Assembly (NCBI GenBank): GCA_031761405.1
Contig: JASEVX010000005.1
Span: 29,721,063-29,785,062, forward strand
Direction: 5' to 3'
DNA from: Serripes groenlandicus
Taxonomy: Eukaryota; Mollusca; Bivalvia; Cardiida; Cardiidae
DNA: 64,000 nt
Each line of letters opens with the position of its first letter. Position 1 is the first letter of the stretch. The notes beneath the pieces are model-generated. The model was not told the origin of the DNA. It searched no databases and saw only the letters and a program-made list of their open reading frames with translations. Below are positions 12,088-22,867 of the stretch, piece by piece. Position numbers and translations under genes: made by a program.

Positions 12088-12300
12088 AAACACAACAAAA
12101 CAAGAACGAAATGGGATAGTTCACCTCCAGACTTTAACGGACTCGACCAGACTCTGTTTATATCAAATAATGATGACGATTTCATGGACTTTGGTTGCGG
12201 TATTGATGATAGAGATTTTAATAATAGTAATTGCGTTGATAAGATTTTTGATCAAGATTATGATTATGAAAAAGATAAATTGTGTAACATTGATGAATGA
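12088..12300 (+). CDS. Possible acidic terminal exon (unknown protein)
   Basis: After an acceptor-like TTATTTATAATATAG the frame is open for 70 codons and then reaches TGA at 12298. The product is strongly Asp/Asn-rich, with stretches such as NNDDDFMDFGCGIDD and DQDYDYEKDKLCNIDE. This resembles an acidic C-terminus. The neighbouring 41-bp array has similar GAT/GAA composition, so the segment may instead be a diverged edge of that array. No upstream exon was identified. I give no function. Confidence 0.25.
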   Translation, partial: KHNKTRTKWDSSPPDFNGLDQTLFISNNDDDFMDFGCGIDDRDFNNSNCVDKIFDQDYDYEKDKLCNIDE

Positions 12301-12740
12301 AGACGTTGCTGCTGATGATAACAAAGCGGATCACGTTATCGGTTATGATGAAGACGATGGTTAAGGGAAGAACGATGATTACTTTATGATGAAGATGTTG
12401 ATTAAGACAAGGGCGATGATTACTTGATGATGAATATGATGTTGATTAAGACAAGGATGATGATTACTTGATGATGAACATGTTGATTAAGACAATTACG
12501 ATGATTCCTTGATGATGAAGAGCTTGATTAAGACAATGACGATGATTACTTGATGATGAAGATGTTGATTAAGACAAGGACGATGATTGCTTGATGATGA
12601 AGATGTTAATTAAGACAACGACGATGATTCCTTGATGATGAATATGTTGATTAAGATAATGACGATGATTACTTGATGATGAAGATGTTGATAAAGACAA
12701 CGACGATGATTTCTTAATGATGAAGATGTTAATTAAGACA
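12301..12740 (+). repeat. 41-bp minisatellite, left block
   Basis: Unit approximately GATGATTACTTGATGATGAA followed by GATGTTGATTAAGACAAGGAC. Successive units at 12541 and 12582 fix the period at 41 bp. Units vary mainly at the GGAC/TGAC/CGAC position. The array is interrupted by a SINE at 12741 and continues after it. Confidence 0.9.
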
Positions 12741-13004
12741 ATTGATTGATTGATTGCAGTTTTACGCCGTTTTTAACAATTTCTCAGTTATATCACGGCG
12801 GCCAGTTCACCTACTCATGCATTTCCTGTTTTTTCCCACACACCAATCTTCCCAAGCAACTGCCTGCTTTTCCACATAGACTTAGCCCATTGGTGGAAGA
12901 CGAATGACGCATGTCGCATTGACTTTTGTCCGAGCCGTGATTCGAACTCACAACCCCTGGATTGACAGCCCGCGTCGCTACCGACTGAGCTACCGGGGCT
13001 CGGC
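12741..13004 (-). mobile_element. tRNA-derived SINE inside the 41-bp array
   Basis: Read on the minus strand, the head GCCGAGCCCCGG is followed by an A-box (TAGCTCAGTCGG) and a B-box (GAGTTCGAATCAC). Next comes the conserved body CCAATGGGCTAAGTCTATGT, then a 3' region TAACTGAGAAATTGTTAAAA ending in ATCA/ATTG-type short repeats. AATTGATT on both sides may be a target duplication. A close relative is at 49140-49441. It is a Pol III-type retroposon, not a functional tRNA gene. Confidence 0.85.
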
Positions 13005-13074
13005 AATTGATTAAGACAAGGACGAAGATTTCTAGATGATGAAGATAATGATTAAGGCAAGGACGATGATTCCT

Positions 13075-13107
<33 letters not shown>

Positions 13108-13540
13108 CGCTTAAGCTAAGGACGATGATTTCTTGATGATGATAATGATGATTAAGACAAGGACGATGATTTCTAGATGATGATGATGATTAAGACAAGG
13201 ACGATGATTACTTGATGATGAAGATGTTGATTAAGACAATGACGATGATTCCATGATGATGAAGAGCTTAATTAAGACAATGACGATGATTCCTTGATGA
13301 TGAAGATGTTGGTTAAGATGATTCCTTGATGATGAAGATGTTGATTAAGATAATGACGATTATTTCTTGATGATGAAGAGCTTGATTAAGACAAGGACGA
13401 TGATTACTTGATGATGATGAAGATGTTGATTAAGACAAGTACGATTACTCATTGATGATGAAGATGTTGAGTAAGACAAGGACGATGCTTACTTGGTGAT
13501 GATGAAGATGTTGAATAAGACAAGGACGGTAAATACAGTA
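13005..13540 (+). repeat. 41-bp minisatellite, right block
   Basis: Continues the 41-bp unit after the SINE with more length variation, including a shortened unit near 13320 and a (GAT)n expansion at about 13076-13109. No convincing frame is kept across units, because 41 is not a multiple of three and stops recur. Confidence 0.88.
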
Positions 13541-14000
13541 AACTATATTCAAGGCAATTGTGATTCTTAGGCGACCTAAATTTTTGAAATAATATTATTT
13601 GGAAAATGAAACCGTTACTGTTGTGGATAGACATGTCGATGACATGTATATCTATGACAAGTCACGAATCTATCAGTTTTAAGAATTGTGTACAGACTGT
13701 ACGGAAATGATACATAAAGTTATAACCAAGAAGAAACATTTTCTAGCTATCGTCTACATGCAACGCATATACTGTGTCGGCACTGCTGTATGAACGATTA
13801 ATCCATTGGTAGATCAGGGTGTTCGTGAACCCCTTGTTCGTGGTACAAAACAGAATGACGGTAGAACTTCAAACTCTGTGTTATGTCATGGATGCATTTT
13901 AGTGTAATGCTACTAGTGGAAACATAGATAGGATCGGAATGATTTGATAAATCCTGGTAGAGGGTCACCCAAGGATCCCCTAATCGTGCCTATACTTTGG
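13541..14000. other. No gene recognised
   Basis: Non-repetitive-looking AT-rich sequence. A short family A fragment (GGTAGAGGGTCACCCAAGGA) lies near 13955, just before repeat D. Confidence 0.5.
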
Positions 14001-14214
14001 GACAAGAAATCTTACGTTTTACCATGCAAAGCATCAAAGACGCCGCGCATGATTTTGAAGCATGGCTTAAAGGAAGCAGATGCAGTTCAGTACATTTAAA
14101 TAACCTTTGCAAACAGACAGGATGTAAATATTTGAACAAAAATGCCAAATGTCCCCTTATTTTAAAAAAGAAGGCAAAGTTGTGCCTATATAATTACCTG
14201 GCTACCATAGTCTA
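14001..14214 (+). repeat. Dispersed repeat D, left half (gypsy target)
   Basis: Contains AAAGACGCCGCGCATGATTT and 'AAACAGACAGGATGTAAATA', ending at ACCTGGCTACCATAGTCTA. It matches copies at 29638-29875 and 50603-50900. In those copies the sequence runs on into a 'TAAAAGGTTAYCA' stretch. Here that continuation is found only after the retrotransposon, at 22868. Confidence 0.8.
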
Positions 14215-14462
14215 TGTAACCAAGGTACATGTAGAGAGTATTTTTCCTACATGTACACTGCTCATGCATAATTAGCTGGGCTTGTGTGATTACAATGAGA
14301 ATCAGTGAATGTTAGTGAGCAGATATCACCTAACATAACCCAGCATGCACTCTAACAATCCCTCTTTTCCCGCTCTTCTTCATACACTTAGACATTCTTA
14401 TGTTAATTCCGAAAGGACGAGGAATGATATGTGGAGAGCTTTACTTTTCTCTATTTCTCTAC
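14215..14462 (+). repeat. Gypsy 5' LTR, first part
   Basis: Starts TGTAACCAAGGTACATGTAG. By eye it is identical over 248 bp to 22387-22634. The match stops at CTATTTCTCTA, where the Helitron-like insert begins. Confidence 0.93.
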
Positions 14463-16295
14463 AAGAGAAAGTTGATGCAACGCATCAATGTCGCCGGATA
14501 TCCATAGTGCAGTTATGCATAACACTAACATTATAGTAGTTGTATAAACAGTTATCAACTGAGGGGCATATTGGAACATCAAGGGTGGGGTCAAGTGAAA
14601 ATGTATCATAACTTGTATTGTTTTGTCAACGAAGTGAATGGTAATTGAAGCCTTCATTATTTATGATCAATCTCAATTCCAAAGTAGGTTGACCATACAC
14701 ACAACCAACTAATTATTGATCATAAACAGTAATGGAAATGAGAAATCTTGCCAATCATTAGTCTTAGTATGTATACAGTGCTATCATTAAGGAATAATTA
14801 TAAGATTTGTGAATTCCACATACACTTTTCAAGATGTTTGTCAGAATATTTGAATTTTATCATTTTTCAATAAAACCAAAAAATAGACAATTTAGGATTT
14901 GCATGCAATAGCACGTCATTTTACCTTTCCTCTATTAAAGTCAACAGTGGAAACCTTTGCAGCAATCTACTTTTAAAACAATGAGTTGAGGGTTAAATCG
15001 CTGAAGACATGAGTTTTCTCTTTTTCTCAAAATGATATTAGCTTGGCATCCTAATTATATCATACTTTTACAAATGTTGAAATGTAGTCCAATATTTATA
15101 AATTAGACCACCTTCGAAATATAATATCAACTAAACAGTTAAATCTGCAGATCGGAAGCAATATGCCTTTAGGGAATTAAATGACACATTTAAAATTGTC
15201 AAGGACGAACTAATTTTGTACGAAAGACCCGATTCTTTCTTATTCGCAGAGGTGTCGTTCTTGAAACTCTCTTTATATGCAGAGAGTTCAAAGTAATTTT
15301 TCTATTAAAACTAGTTTTATCTCGGTTTGTTCTTTTCTTTATTTGTTTCGAACCAAATATACATTTTAAATCACCTACGATTTACTATTTGTAAGTGAGT
15401 GTAAAGAGACGGCTCTCTGCAAAGGAGATTGATCTACGCAGTTGGTATTCGCGAGTCACGCTTCAAGCAGGTGCGCGCATGTAAACAACATTAGACTGTG
15501 CGACGTAAAGGTTTGTAGTTGGTCAAAGGGAAGTAAATCATTTTTCATAGGCGACCATTATAGCGTTATGGGTTATGGTTCGTTACTAGCAAATGAATTA
15601 ACACATATACCTATATCAAACTAAAGTTCATTCTTAGAACTACCAAGAAAGCCAAACAAACCCACATGTTCACCGTTTTTTGACAGAGCTAGGAGGTCAA
15701 ATCAAAGGTGACCCTTATCCCGCACTGAATTTTACTTTCAATTTCAGAAAATACAGCATGTTCTGAAAATGGCTATTAGAGTGTCAAAATAGCTAAAATC
15801 AAACACTATTTTGTTTATATATCAGTCAGAGGTTATTCAACTTTATGAAAATCACTTTCAACTTTCAACAAAATCATTATTGTCCAATGGGAGCCAACCT
15901 CAGTCTTATATATTCATCTGAAATTCCCTGGACAAAATTGTCTGCCCGGCAAGCCGATCTGATTTACTTCCCTTTGACCAGTTATAGCCTTTTGATTACA
16001 TGTAGTATATAGTGTAAAATACAGTATTTCATTCTAGCAAATAGGGACTGTTTTGTCTTCGTAAATAAAACAAACAAACACAAATGCGAGTCAAAATAAA
16101 GAAACTGAAAATACCTAAAACATCGGAATATTTATTATATTTTAGAAATGTCATTACTTAGTGTTTTTAAACAAACACAATTGTAATATGTTCAAGACAT
16201 CTAAATGTGTTTCTTTCTAATAATAATCCCCCCTCCCATGTGATTTCCGAAAACCTATTAAAAATAGAAGTCGCGGGCTTCTGCCCGGCGATTAA
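14463..16295 (+). mobile_element. Helitron-like non-autonomous element in the 5' LTR
   Basis: This 1.83-kb segment is absent from the 3' LTR, where CTCTA and TGAAAC are contiguous. Its 3' end carries a GC-rich stem (TCGCGGGC, loop TTCT, GCCC-G-GCGA) followed by YTAA and then T. That fits the Helitron pattern of a hairpin, then CTRR, with insertion between A and T. A second copy with CTAA at the same place is at 63778-64000 in reverse. The 5' end reads CAAGAGAAAG rather than the usual TC, which weakens the class assignment. It contains a TIR element (15520-15980) and no helicase frame. Confidence 0.6.
15520..15980. mobile_element. 461-bp TIR element (family I)
   Basis: The ends TGGTCAAAGGGAAGTAAATC and GATTTACTTCCCTTTGACCA are a perfect 20-bp inverted pair. 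The flanks TTTGTAGT and GTTATAGC share five of eight positions, a weak hint of an 8-bp duplication. A diverged inverted copy lies at 54681-55118. The interior has no open frame, so this is a MITE. Confidence 0.75.
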
Positions 16296-16529
16296 TGAAA
16301 CTCGATTATCCTGGTACGTGTCTTTTCTACTACTTTTGTTATATATGTTTATATTCGCTTGCTCCTTTTCTGTTAATGATAATTGTATTTAGAATTCAAC
16401 TTGTTATATCCATCACTTTATTCATTCTATATTTCATAACAGACTCCATTTGTATATTATCAACACGACAGTAAAATTATACAACCCACCAAGGAGTATT
16501 AGTCTTAAATCCCCTGGACCTGGGTTACA
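16296..16529 (+). repeat. Gypsy 5' LTR, second part
   Basis: Resumes the LTR at TGAAACTCGATTATCCTGG and ends CTGGGTTACA. It differs from the 3' LTR at only two positions that I can see (CTCGATT/CTTGATT and TTCATAACAG/TTCATTACAG). Confidence 0.92.
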
Positions 16530-16530
16530 A

Positions 16531-16548
16531 TGGCGACCACGACGAGAC
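16531..16548 (+). promoter_or_regulatory. Putative primer-binding site
   Basis: TGGCGACCACGACGAGAC starts two bases after the LTR end with the TGG expected opposite a tRNA CCA end. I do not assign the tRNA. Confidence 0.6.
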
Positions 16549-18329
16549 TGTCGTGCCAATAGGAGTCAGGATATGGATCCATCACTAGCCATGGCAATTT
16601 ACTTACTTGGACCGGAGCTTTTGTAGCGCATTATAATTATTGCGATAACACTTTCTACTGGATGTCAGCGCCGGATTCGACGCATTTCAACATATCGTAG
16701 AACTACTGCCGCATCAATGTGGCAGGGACCCTTCTTTAGGGAGGAATCATTTTCATGCTACTCATCACTGTTGTTTTATAGTCCACTGATCATCTCGCTA
16801 TTCGCGGACTGTTGTACCCAACAGAGGATTAGTGCGGAGAAATATTCGTAGTGTTGGAAAGACGGGGGAAGACGTGCGGGAGTGCAAATTACAAAGTGGT
16901 TTTTTTTGGTACACAGTGTTTTTTGTATGTTTTGTGAACAGTGTTAGTTTTGTAAATAAGGATTGGAATATAATAGTGACAATGTATGTAATAATATGTA
17001 TATGCCTTATGATGTAAAAGAAAAAACCCGTTAACATCATGGTTTGAATGCGAATGACGCTTATATAAATAGTACAATATCAGGTATTCGTGCAAACACG
17101 GCAATATGTGTCCTATGTTTGTTTAGTACCTGACTTTGAACGAACTTGACCAATTTCAAACGATAAAGCCATGATCATGTTTGTTTTTTTCTTATATATA
17201 AATGCTGTATTATTGTTCAACAATCTATCAGGATATATAAGTCTTAATTTGTACGTTTAGTACGTTATTTTTTCTCTTTCTTCTTCTTTTCTCAGCTACA
17301 TGTTTCCTACTCTGTGCTTTAATTATGTCCCTCACTTCGCACATTTTACATATTTCGTTCACTTTACCCTCACCTGCACTGCAATACATGATGTGTGATA
17401 TGTTGTGAGAGTGAAACAAATTTGCGGGCATCTACAGGTATTTCAGCAGACTCAAATGTCTAGCCTTCTAAGGTAGCTACAGTAAGGACGTTGCCACATC
17501 AACCTGTCGGTTACCGATAAGGGTAAGCTTAGATAAGCTAATATTAAAGTTTTCTTTCGCAAATTTCCTATTGCAGGATGAGCCCATGTTTCCACGGTAG
17601 ACTGTAAACATTGATTAATAACATGTTTAATTAGTTACTTTAGTTACTATATTTGCACGGTATATTATCGAAGTGATAGTGTAGCAGCAGTTCTAGTTTA
17701 AACTTAGAAGATACGGTAGTAATGGTTTATAGTTTACCGAGGTATTGATTTAAAGTGTAGATGTTTACCCTATGTAGTTAGACTTTGTAAGATAAGGTTC
17801 CGGTTGAGTAACTATATTTACTACAGAGGTACGATAGTGTACACGTGACTCGGGTAAAGCTGACCTTTAAACCTGAATAGGTGTATTCCAAATTACTCTC
17901 CATAAATAGTGCTGAGAATAGTTTGTGCTTTGTTTTAAGCGAGTTTAAATGTATCGTGCATATTATGCATATTACCCATATTTTGCATATTACTTATATT
18001 GTGTAAATTACCTAGTTGTAACCAATTTGCGCTTATTTTCAGTGTAAAAACTGACCCTTTACCATTGTGTGACCCTTTACAATGGAGTGATCCTTAACTC
18101 CTTAATTACGACTATTGTGTGAAAACCCTAAGCCCCATTTACACCATAGCTTTATGTATATTGATTGTGTTTATCAACACAAGTGACGATTGAGATTATA
18201 TGTACCTGTATTGTATGCCTATTGTCAGTTATTTTAGCAAAAGTGATATTTTGACTTAGTGAAAAGCAGTGATAAACTTGTTTTTTCACATTCCCCATTT
18301 ACTTAGATCAGATTGTACAGTGATCAGCG
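16549..18329 (+). other. Gypsy leader, no protein recognised
   Basis: A long untranslated leader between PBS and gag. It contains several short open frames on both strands, none with recognisable features, and an AT-rich TGCATATTAC repetition at about 17960-18010. Confidence 0.55.
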
Positions 18330-19423
18330 ATGGCTACTTCACCAGATAGTAAAGTAGCAAAGGAGGAAATGACAGAGGAGGCGATGCTAGCTATTTTACG
18401 GAAGAAGTACAGAGTTGAACCGTTGACCTCTACTCCTAGCAGACGGAAAACTGTTGCAGATTCGTTAGCCTTTTCAGCACCAGAACACAGCTTTGTTCAT
18501 ACGTCCTCTACATCTATTCCTAAGATGCCAGGGTTTTCAGGCGATGATCCACCACCAAAAGGTGATGTTTCCTTCCAGGAATGGAGATTTGAAGTCAATT
18601 GTCTTATCAATGACCATGAAATATCTCCTAGCCAACTGGTGCAGGCAATGAGACGTTCACTTAGAGGTACTGCTAGGAAGATGCTTGTTTCTTTGGGAGA
18701 GAAGGCATCTGTAGATGATATTCTTTGTAAGCTTGACGTTATGTTTGGCGATGTATCTTCCAAAGGAATGGTAATGCAGGAGTTCTTTAACTCATCGCAG
18801 AATTCTACTGAAGGCGTTACTTCTTTCGGTTGTAGACTTGAGGGAATTCTACTAACTGCCATTGAAAATGGTCATGTACATCGGAATGCCAAGAACGACC
18901 TGTTACGACACAAGTTTTGGACTGGTTTGTGTTCCGAAAAGTTAAAGAGCCAGACTAGGCATAAGTACGACTCCATTGCAGACTTTAACACTCTCCTTCG
19001 GGAGATACAACAAGTTGAAAAGGAGATTTCTTTGACTACGGGTAGTATTAAACATGCTCAACATAACCCGGTTACTCTAGTACATCAGGATGCATTTGAG
19101 GAGAGACTTCAATCCAGATGGAGTCCATGGAAAAGCGTCTTAATCAGACTTTGGACGATAAGTTGACCAGAATCATGAGTAAACTGGACACTATTGGAAC
19201 AACTTCTTCTGGATCGAGAAGCAGACATACACCAGATGACCAGAACGGACATAACCAGAGCGGATATAACCAGAACGGACATAACCAGAACGGACATAAC
19301 CAGAACGGCGCTGGGCAGCGTAATAACGACCAGGGTAATAGGCCTCGCTGGAAAAATAGATGGCGTGGTAATCCGGATCAGACCCAGCAATCACATGAAG
19401 GAAAACACCAAGCGTCAAACTGA
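18330..19423 (+). pseudogene. gag: Gypsy Gag-like protein, frameshifted
   Basis: The first frame (18330-19166, 278 residues) starts MATSPDSKVAKEEMTEEAML. The middle has a helical capsid-like region with GDVSFQEWRFEVNCLI near residue 78 and a Leu/Arg-rich stretch after it, in the style of Ty3 and PNMA-type Gag. Near 19110 the reading passes to another frame (19118-19423). That part begins with a coiled-coil-like segment, followed by HNQNG pentapeptide repeats and a basic Arg/Trp-rich tail. I see no CCHC zinc knuckle; the basic tail may do the nucleic-acid binding. The frame change may be a lesion or a programmed shift, but later breaks make a lesion more likely. Confidence 0.8.
19248..19312 (+). 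repeat. 15-bp tandem repeat within gag
   Basis: GGACATAACCAGAAC repeats about four and a half times and encodes G-H-N-Q-N. All three forward frames stay open through it, so several overlapping short frames appear. Confidence 0.85.
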
Positions 19424-19707
19424 CAACCACCTCTGACAATGGTGATATTAAGAAAGGCCAAAACCTTAAGGATAGACTTGTTGGCCATAGCAACACGCAT
19501 GAGATATTTTTCAACAATGTTCGTTTTAGCGCATTAATTGATAGTGGAGCGATGGTAACCACTGTATCTAACTTGTTTTACAAAGCTCTTGCTAACAAAC
19601 CACCACTACTGGACATTAGTAACTTGGGTATAGACATTTCAATTACAGATGGATCTTTGCTAGCAGTAAATGGGTATATTGAGACTTATATTCGTATCCC
19701 TTTTTAG
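19399..19707 (+). pseudogene. pro: Gypsy aspartic protease, frame-broken
   Basis: The frame is open from just after a TGA at 19396 to TAG at 19705-19707. It contains the retropepsin active-site triad as ALIDSGAMVTTV (Asp codon at 19540), then a region ending NGYIETYIRIPF. It has no ATG of its own near the start, so it would need fusion or a shift from gag. It ends in a T-run (19701-19705). The downstream pol frame is open across the same run, which points to a one-base length change in the homopolymer. It is a partner of the adjacent RT and integrase relics. Confidence 0.75.
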
Positions 19708-20756
19708 AAGTTCCCGTACCTGTCATTGTTGTGCCTGATACTAGTTTTGGAAGTATTTGCCCTGTAGTTATTGGTACAAACGTTATACGTCGGTGTAAGT
19801 CTATCGCAGAAACCGATAACGTTGGTAATATTCCCGAGGTATGGTCGGTTGCTTTTACAGCCCTTACATGTAATCCGTTTGTGGTACGTTCCACGAACAA
19901 GCGCATCATTACTGTTGGACCATACGAGTCCTTGAATCTAAATGGTATTACCCGCGGTTGCAATAATCTTGCTGGGTCTGTTGTAACCGAAAACTGTATT
20001 GATTCGACTACTGGTTTCATTGTGAAACCACATGTTGTCAAACTACCAGCAACAGGAGATTGTGTTAAGGTGCCTGTGCACATATGTAATATGACTGCGA
20101 AACCAATTCATATTCGTCCTAAGTCTCTTATTTGTCATTTAAATGAAGTAAATGTGGTTGATAACCTGACTTCATGTTTAAAGTCGGATGGTAAGGGAAG
20201 CCAGTCTGATAATCTATCAAAAGTTGCGGACGAAATTGGTGTGTCTATAGAGAGTGACAACCTTTCACCCGAACAACTCTTTCGTTTGAAGACAGTCATT
20301 GGTAAATGGAAACATGTTTTTTCAACAGGTACCACCGATATCGGACGGACTGATTTAGTCAAGCATAAAATCGTACTTGACGATGATATCCCTTTTAAGG
20401 ACCCCTATCGGAAAATTCCCCCAGCAATGTACGAGGAGGTCAGACAACACTTGCGGGAAATGTTAGATTGTGGTGCTATTCGCGAGTCTGATAGTCCCTA
20501 CTCTTCCAATGTTGTTCTAGTCCGCAAGAAAGTTAACTCGCTCCGTTTTTGCATTGACCACAGAAAATTAAACAGTAGGACCAGGAAGGATGCGTATATG
20601 TTACCACGTTTTGACGACGCAGTCGATGTCCTGTATGGAGCGAAATATTTCTCAAAATTGGATCTCCGTTCGTCTTATTGGCAAGTAGAAGTAGAGGAAG
20701 GAGACAAACACAAAACGGCATTTTCTGTTGGTAATCTCGGAATCGTCAGAAAGTAA
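19701..20756 (+). pseudogene. pol: Gypsy pol: protease tail and truncated RT
   Basis: Open from 19701 to a TAA at 20754-20756. The first part is protease tail and linker. The RT starts near the segment KHKIVLDDDIPFKDPYRKIP, followed by SPYSSNVVLVRKK, RFCIDHRKLN and FSKLDLRSSYWQVEV, i.e. the first RT blocks in the expected order. It stops after [10 protein letters not shown]. The block with the catalytic YxDD, the thumb and the whole RNase H domain are absent. The next bases enter the integrase zinc-binding region in another frame, so a deletion of very roughly 1-1.2 kb lies near 20730-20745. This RT cannot be active. Confidence 0.88.
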
Positions 20757-21340
20757 AACAACTCGTCCTCCCTGAATCTCATCGGAATGAAGCATTTAAG
20801 GGTATTCATATTGACGTTGGTCATCCTGGCAAGGAGAAAACATTATGGCTTGCTCGTCAAAGATTTTACTGGCCGGGTATGGAAAATGAACTAAATCACA
20901 GAGTCGAAACATGCAACCGATGTGTACGGCGGAAAACACCAGTGACTGAACTTATGCCTATCAACACCTCAAGACCAATGCAGCTCGTGTGTATGGATTT
21001 TCTTGGACTGGAGCGGTCTAAAGGAGGATATGAGAACATCCTAGTCATAACAGACCACTTTACGCGATTTTCGAAAGCAGTTCCGACGAAAAACCAGACA
21101 GCACAAACAACAGCCAAAGCATTATACGATCACTTCATCGTCAATTTCTCTTTTCCGGAACAGCTACACAGCGACCAAGGCCGGAACTTTGAAAGCAATG
21201 TCATAAAAGAGCTATGCAAAATTGCCGATGTTCGAAAAACTCGATGGGAAATGGAAGTGCGGAGAGATTTAACAGAACCCTTCTCAGAATGCTTGGTACG
21301 CTTGAGGAATCCCAGAAAACTGACTGGAAGTCCCATGTAG
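20741..21340 (+). pseudogene. Gypsy integrase: HHCC and core, part 1
   Basis: Directly after the RT deletion the frame encodes the zinc-binding H2C2 region ([12 protein letters not shown], then [18 protein letters not shown]). The catalytic core follows, with the first Asp in VCMDFLGL (about 20996) and the second in HSDQGRNF (about 21173). After [11 protein letters not shown] the frame becomes non-homologous (WEMEVRRDL onward) and stops at 21338. About 17-20 bp are missing near 21243, just before the catalytic Glu region, which is read in the next frame. Confidence 0.85.
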
Positions 21341-22200
21341 GTCCTCTTGTTCATGCCTATAATGCAACTACGAACGAGGCTACAGGCTATTCGCCACACT
21401 ATCTACTTTTCGGATGGCATCCCCGTCTTTCTGTAGACGCATTCTTAGGAATCACGCCTGACGAAAGTAATAGCGGCAGCCCTACGGACTACATTGCTCG
21501 ACTCAAGCAAAGAATGAGTCAAGCCTACCGCACCGCATCTGAGACCGCACAGAGAAATGCCACAGACAACAAGGTACGGTACGACCGAAAAATAAAGGAA
21601 AACAGGTTAGAAGTTGGTGACACTGTACTTGTGAGGAAAGCGCATCGCACAGGAAAATGTAAGTTGGCCGATGTTTGGGAGGCAGAGCCGTATGTCATAA
21701 CTGATATACCCGACGCTGCTGTTCCGGTGTACCGTTTACGGTTGCTTAACAGCAAAGGACCCACCAGAACTCTGCATCGCAATATGCTTCTTCCATTCAA
21801 CTGCATACCGTCTACTGATGAAGCTGGGATTACGTCAGGAAAAGCGAAGCTGAGCCGAAAGGAACCAGCAAGGAAAGCTTTTCCGGTGCCCCAATCTGAT
21901 ACGGATTCGGATTCCGACTCATCATCACATTCTGACAACAGTGATCGGTACATTATACCACAGAGACGTACAGTAGCACAGACTCGGGCTCGCGACCCGA
22001 CGACTGAGCATCGTTCTCCAGCTGGCGACATGGCCCCTGTAAATCATTGTCATACGGAAAATGATCAGTCATATTTTACCCCTATTCCTGAAAGACTTTT
22101 TGTACCTGTGGCCGAACCGGTCCGCAGATCCACAAGATCTAGTAAGCCCCCTGACAGATACCGAGAATGGGCTTGTTCCCAAAACGTTTATTTTGTTTAG
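21243..22200 (+). pseudogene. Gypsy integrase: core end, GPY/F-like C-terminus
   Basis: The frame (ATG at 21214, homologous from about 21243) begins [16 protein letters not shown] with the catalytic Glu near 21262. It continues through YNATTNEATGYSPHYLLFG, a charged linker and a GPY/F-type module (NRLEVGDTVLVRKAH ... VYRLRLL). The last 110 residues are low-complexity, Ser/Asp-rich, then basic, with no chromodomain visible. TAG is at 22198-22200. Long antisense frames here are shadows. Confidence 0.85.
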
Positions 22201-22373
22201 AATGTTTTTTAACTAGATTTAGTAAGTTGTAGTTTTGTAAATCAAATTTGTCATGTTTAGTAAATAGCTTTTGTAATTCATGTATTTCATGTGAAGTAGT
22301 CTTTGTAATTCATGTATAACATTTTAACTAATAATAATTATGTCTTTGTAGAAATGTCGGGAGCCATTTTACT

Positions 22374-22384
22374 TTGCAGGGGAG
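22374..22384 (+). promoter_or_regulatory. Putative polypurine tract
   Basis: GCAGGGGAG lies two bases before the 3' LTR start, the expected place for plus-strand priming. Confidence 0.6.
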
Positions 22385-22386
22385 TA

Positions 22387-22867
22387 TGTAACCAAGGTAC
22401 ATGTAGAGAGTATTTTTCCTACATGTACACTGCTCATGCATAATTAGCTGGGCTTGTGTGATTACAATGAGAATCAGTGAATGTTAGTGAGCAGATATCA
22501 CCTAACATAACCCAGCATGCACTCTAACAATCCCTCTTTTCCCGCTCTTCTTCATACACTTAGACATTCTTATGTTAATTCCGAAAGGACGAGGAATGAT
22601 ATGTGGAGAGCTTTACTTTTCTCTATTTCTCTATGAAACTTGATTATCCTGGTACGTGTCTTTTCTACTACTTTTGTTATATATGTTTATATTCGCTTGC
22701 TCCTTTTCTGTTAATGATAATTGTATTTAGAATTCAACTTGTTATATCCATCACTTTATTCATTCTATATTTCATTACAGACTCCATTTGTATATTATCA
22801 ACACGACAGTAAAATTATACAACCCACCAAGGAGTATTAGTCTTAAATCCCCTGGACCTGGGTTACA
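22387..22867 (+). repeat. Gypsy 3' LTR, intact (481 bp)
   Basis: Runs from TGTAACCAAGG to CTGGGTTACA, with 7-bp inverted ends. It provides the uninterrupted reference that reveals the insert in the 5' LTR. A TTATATATGTTTATA stretch at about 22677 could serve as a TATA-like element. Confidence 0.95.

Larger units (their letters stand above)
14215..22867 (+). mobile_element. Ty3/gypsy LTR retrotransposon, defective
   Basis: Bounded by TGTAACC...GGTTACA LTRs, with gag, protease, partial RT and integrase in that order. Removing the 1.83-kb insert in the 5' LTR leaves about 6.8 kb. A PBS-like site follows the 5' LTR and a purine tract precedes the 3' LTR. The leader before gag (16549-18329) is about 1.8 kb and shows no protein. 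Coding lesions are listed in the separate entries. It sits inside repeat D. I could not find a clean 4-6-bp target duplication (GTCTA on the left, AAAAG on the right). Confidence 0.92.

Noticed and set aside
12964..13004. Functional tRNA gene
   Set aside because: A- and B-boxes are present, but acceptor and anticodon stems do not pair properly, and the sequence continues into a SINE body.
21525..22031. 168-codon antisense frame over the integrase C-terminus
   Set aside because: Shadow of the integrase frame; no domain and no context.
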